From: Trifolium pratense
Taxonomy: Eukaryota; Streptophyta; Magnoliopsida; Fabales; Fabaceae
Reading direction: 5' to 3'
NCBI RefSeq assembly: GCF_020283565.1
Contig: NC_060060.1
Span: forward strand, 25,420,001-25,484,000
DNA length: 64,000 bases
How positions within the stretch are numbered: the stretch's first letter is position 1; every line of letters starts with the position of its first letter. The notes beneath the pieces were generated by a model. It did not search any database, had not been told where the DNA came from, and saw nothing but the letters and a program-made list of their open reading frames with translations. The translations under genes and the position numbers were made by a program. This document shows positions 61,744-64,000 of the stretch, in pieces.

Positions 61744-64000
61744 GTACATGAATCTTGATTTTGTTTTAAAAATTATGTTTTTTTTGTTGTTCTTTATTGT
61801 GTGTAAAATCTTTGTTACTTATTATTTTTGGGAATTTTTTTTATCTGGGTTTGCTTGGTTTTCTTTTTTGTTTAATGGGTTGTGTAAAGTTTGTATCTTG
61901 CTGTGAAAAATTTGTTCTTTGTCTTGATTTCATTTGGGTGATTTTCTGCATATTTTTCATCACGATTTTTATTTTTTTTTCTTATGTTCTGATTTTTAGG
62001 GTTTGATTTGATGATGGAATACCTAGATTGCAGTCACAATTTGTAAACTTTTTTTCTTCAAAATCTTATCTTGATTTGTTAAAGGGTTATCCATAATGAA
62101 TTTTCTTAGATTATTTCTTATTGTTGAGTTTCATTTTATGGTTTGATACAATAATTTGTGAAATTAAACAGTATTTTATTGTTAAAACTAATCATCTAAA
62201 ACAAAATCATTTCATTATATATATGCTTAATGAATATATGATTTTTCTACAATTTTTTTCATATTAGGTTTTTCTATACTTAATTAGTAATATTTCTCCC
62301 ACTATTATTTTTTAATTTCTAAGTGATTTATCTCTCCCTTAAAAAGAAAGTGGAAATGGAATGAATTTTCCATTTTGAAATTAAAATTTGTATTTTAGTT
62401 TTTTTTTTATGGAAAATTAAAAATGGCAAAAAACTGTCTGGGGGTGGGAGGCTCTGGTATGGTTTCCTGATTTTGGTGCTGCAAAATTTTATAATGGTTG
62501 GAAATAAAAATAAAAATGTTTTAAACTTTTTTTTATATGAAATTTATTCCATTTTTTTTTTCTGTTTAAAAGTCGAATAAATAATTTTCCTAAGTGAGGT
62601 CGTGTCTTTGATGTTTTGTCGGTGTCGAGCATAATTATTTTTTATTCTTTTTTGTAGCAGATTGTTTTAATTCAAAGAAACATGTTTTTTTTAATAACGA
62701 AAAAAATCATGAAACGTGTTTGTTTCTTATCATTGATACCCTTGCGTTGTATGCACATGATTGGATAGAAATATACATTAGCCTGTCAAATGCAAAAATA
62801 CAAAAGTTATACTGTATAACATATGCCGATTTTTTTGTCAAATAACTTTTAATAATTTGGTTGTTATAAATTTTACTGTTAAGATAAATAAGTGGATGTC
62901 TAAAGTTCATAGCTATGTTCCTGCCTATATAATGTGATATTTTTATCATCTAAATTAAGTTCACGGAGAAATATACAATACATTTATTAAATTGTTTATA
63001 TTAATTATATTAAATAATTAATAAATTATGTAAAAAAAAATTAATAAATTAAAAACAAATGTTAATTTTGGCTTTTTTTTTGTCCTGTCCAAATTTCAAT
63101 GTTGATTGTGTCTTTGTTCAATTCGTTAATTCATCTGCAGCTTACATCGAGTCTTTGTTTTAGGAACATATCGACCAAACACTGTGTTTTGTTTTTCTTT
63201 TTAGAGCAACAAATACTGTTTTATGAAAAGAATTCTGGCATTCTTTTGGTAGTAATTTATATATATTATTTATTTAAATTGTTATATTAATAATTCCAAG
63301 ATTATTTTCAACCTTCGTTGATACGGAAATGGATTACATGTTGTTACTTCGACCGTCCAATCAACAATATATGCTTAAGATTAAAATTGTATTTAAATTA
63401 TAATGATCAATCAGATCGTTGGTTGTTTTTGGACGGTTGAGATTGTCTGCTGCGTTTAATTGCGTGAAGCAGTTACAACATGCAATCCTGATCCGATTGA
63501 TATTACCACCCTTCCTAAATATATGATTCATTTCACTAATTCACAAGAATTGATATTTTTATTCGAGTATTTATATAATATTACATAAACAAGTGTAGTC
63601 TAATTAGAGATATATTAGTAAAGAAATAACTAAGATATATTAGTAAGAAATAACTAATATAGTTGAAATTTTGAAAGGAGTATTATGAAAACCACAAAGA
63701 AATTTTGAAAGGAGTATTATGAAACCATAAAGAAACTAACATGGTATGACATAAGTATGGTAGATATTTTAGTTTCTTAACTATTTGATTTAAAGTTCGA
63801 TGATGGATGCTTTGGAAAAACAAATATTGAGGAGATCAAGTTCTTAAAAGGATTTTAGTCTTGAGAATATATGTTAGTTTACGAAAACATAAAATGACAG
63901 TATTATTACTAAATGCTAGTTGGTTTAGTGGTGATTGACGCTGAACTTGGTGGGAGGACCGCTGTTCGATCCTCCGCAACTGCATTTGGAAGGGGATTGA
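61744..64000 (+). other. First intron of the MADS-box gene (open-ended)
   Basis: At least 2257 bp. T-rich, as plant introns are. No sequence encoding the expected second exon (TLERYQ-like) was found before the window end. Long first introns in SEP-type genes often carry regulatory elements, but none can be pinpointed. A SINE copy lies at its visible end. Confidence 0.65.
63911..64000 (+). mobile_element. SINE, copy 4 (cut by window end)
   Basis: CTAGTTGGTTTAGTGGTGAT and CTGTTCGATCCTCCGCAACTG give clear A and B boxes of the family at 3301-3486. The tail lies beyond the window. Confidence 0.8.

Noticed and set aside
61744..61906. Continuation of the MADS reading frame past 61743
   Set aside because: Sequence after the GT donor is T-rich intron encoding a meaningless hydrophobic tail; exon length of 185 bp fits the family exactly.

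Overview
The window is plant nuclear DNA: strongly AT-rich, with intron-bearing genes, a miR156-targeted SBP-box gene, a SEPALLATA-type MADS gene and a dense mix of plant transposons. Repeat families (a tRNA-derived SINE with conserved A and B boxes, GGCTTAAATAT-type Mutator-like elements, TGTTAGAAGTCCCACATTG-type LTR fragments) look like those of temperate legumes such as Medicago, Trifolium or pea. That placement is recognition, not a search result.

Only three host genes can be supported. (1) An SPL6-like SBP transcription factor on the minus strand: coding exons 4988-5649, 4702-4838 and 2248-2762, 437 residues, with the miR156 target site in the last coding exon and a (CT)n-bearing 5' leader near 6574-6770. 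(2) A BIG GRAIN 1-like protein on the minus strand, 24620-25504, single exon, 294 residues, whose last codons were rewritten by a short retroposed insertion. (3) The first exon (61559-61743, exactly 185 bp) of a SEPALLATA/AGL2-clade MADS-box gene on the plus strand; the rest lies beyond the window after an intron of more than 2.2 kb.

Nearly everything else is mobile DNA, much of it resolved to the base by target-site duplications (TSDs): a SINE in SPL intron 2 (19-bp TSD); Mutator-like non-autonomous elements at 7327-8090 (a Pack-MULE candidate carrying gene-like sequence), 11570-11970, 32709-33082 and 35290-37150 (9-bp TSDs); 5'-truncated LINEs at 10151-11281 (14-bp TSD) and 60393-61192 (12-bp TSD); hAT-type elements at 28909-30018, 39751-40841, 53149-53958 and 54981-55233; a TRIM at 56127-56483; two Helitron 3' ends; Stowaway-type MITEs; and remnants of Copia, Ty3 and LINE proteins.

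The most unusual object is the Copia-type LTR element at 41045-46175 (minus strand). Its two 193-bp LTRs appear identical and it has a 5-bp TSD, so it inserted recently. Yet its internal domain is coding wreckage studded with dozens of short perfect palindromes and mini-hairpins: the stems differ from site to site, while the loop is most often 5 nt of the form TTCAG, TTCAA or TTCTG. I know of no described element with this structure, and it is the best candidate here for something new. Other items worth checking are the Pack-MULE, the altered BIG GRAIN 1 C-terminus, an SPL splice acceptor inside a MITE-like palindrome, and a 98%-identical 322-bp direct repeat of unknown nature.
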